Below are positions 63,976-64,000 of a stretch of DNA of 64,000 nucleotides, one piece after another. Origin of the DNA: JAICSD01 sp035637115 (GTDB lineage: Bacteria > Acidobacteriota > Vicinamibacteria > Vicinamibacterales > 2-12-FULL-66-21). A program made the position numbers and the translations under genes. The notes beneath the pieces were generated by a model, which worked only from the letters and a program-made list of their open reading frames with translations, was not told the DNA's origin and did not search any database. Every line of letters starts with the position of its first letter. The stretch's first letter is position 1. The DNA lies in assembly GCA_035637115.1 (NCBI GenBank), contig DASPXV010000108.1, forward strand, positions 1 to 64,000, in the 5' to 3' direction.

Positions 63976-64000
63976 CAGGACGCCACCCGCGTAGAGGTTC

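Overview
The window is GC-rich, densely coded bacterial chromosome. The gene content suggests a soil-type member of the Acidobacteriota, possibly Vicinamibacteria. The pointers are a PASTA-less Ser/Thr kinase with a TolB-like/TPR tail, a prolyl-oligopeptidase remnant, a DUF4394 secreted protein, GlgE plus TreYZ glucan metabolism and a long exopolysaccharide locus. This assignment is inference from gene content only.

Region 1 (1-9118). A minus-strand run reads queA, a deoxyhypusine-synthase-like gene, a Ser/Thr kinase (split by a -1 frameshift at a run of six G), a CAU-anticodon tRNA, tilS and ftsH. The tRNA ends 15 nt before the tilS start, and TilS is the enzyme that modifies tRNA-Ile(CAU). 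A divergent AI-2E-family transporter follows.

Region 2 (9122-25082). A large secreted multidomain protein and a DUF4112 membrane protein (both minus) precede a tight plus-strand operon: glgX, glgE, a treS-maltokinase fusion, treZ and treY. It links branched alpha-glucan, maltose-1-phosphate and trehalose. treZ carries an in-frame palindromic insertion of about 100 bp.

Region 3 (25083-31681). An eroded S9-peptidase remnant comes first, then a stand-alone LigD-type polymerase, a conserved unknown gene, fabH, an NHL-repeat remnant, and the yebC-ruvC-ruvA-ruvB set. A foldback element of about 340 bp separates ruvA from ruvB.

Region 4 (31739-38088). A minus-strand, mostly translationally coupled seven-gene operon looks like an unusual lasso-type RiPP cluster: methyltransferase, PqqD-like recognition protein, asparagine-synthetase-like cyclase, a 56-residue precursor, a PRMT-like methyltransferase with a PqqD-like tail, an HPr-kinase-like protein, and a UPF0489 (peptide arginase family) protein with TPRs. 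No B2 leader protease is present. This is the most interesting part of the window.

Region 5 (38333-63975). An exopolysaccharide locus in two converging arms. The plus arm has a carboxypeptidase-regulatory-like secreted protein, a Wzc-type tyrosine autokinase, an O-antigen-ligase/polymerase-like protein and a HAD protein. The long minus arm has an outer-membrane beta-barrel protein, a Wza-type export protein, seven GT4 glycosyltransferases, one further GT4-like glycosyltransferase, one GT2, several methyltransferases, a second polymerase/ligase-like membrane protein, a short sugar-phosphate transferase, a geranylgeranyl-reductase-family flavoprotein and a nucleotidyltransferase-family protein. 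No Wzx flippase was recognised.

Palindromic or tandem repeats recur inside genes (queA, treZ, one GT4) and between genes, which suggests an actively expanding repeat population.
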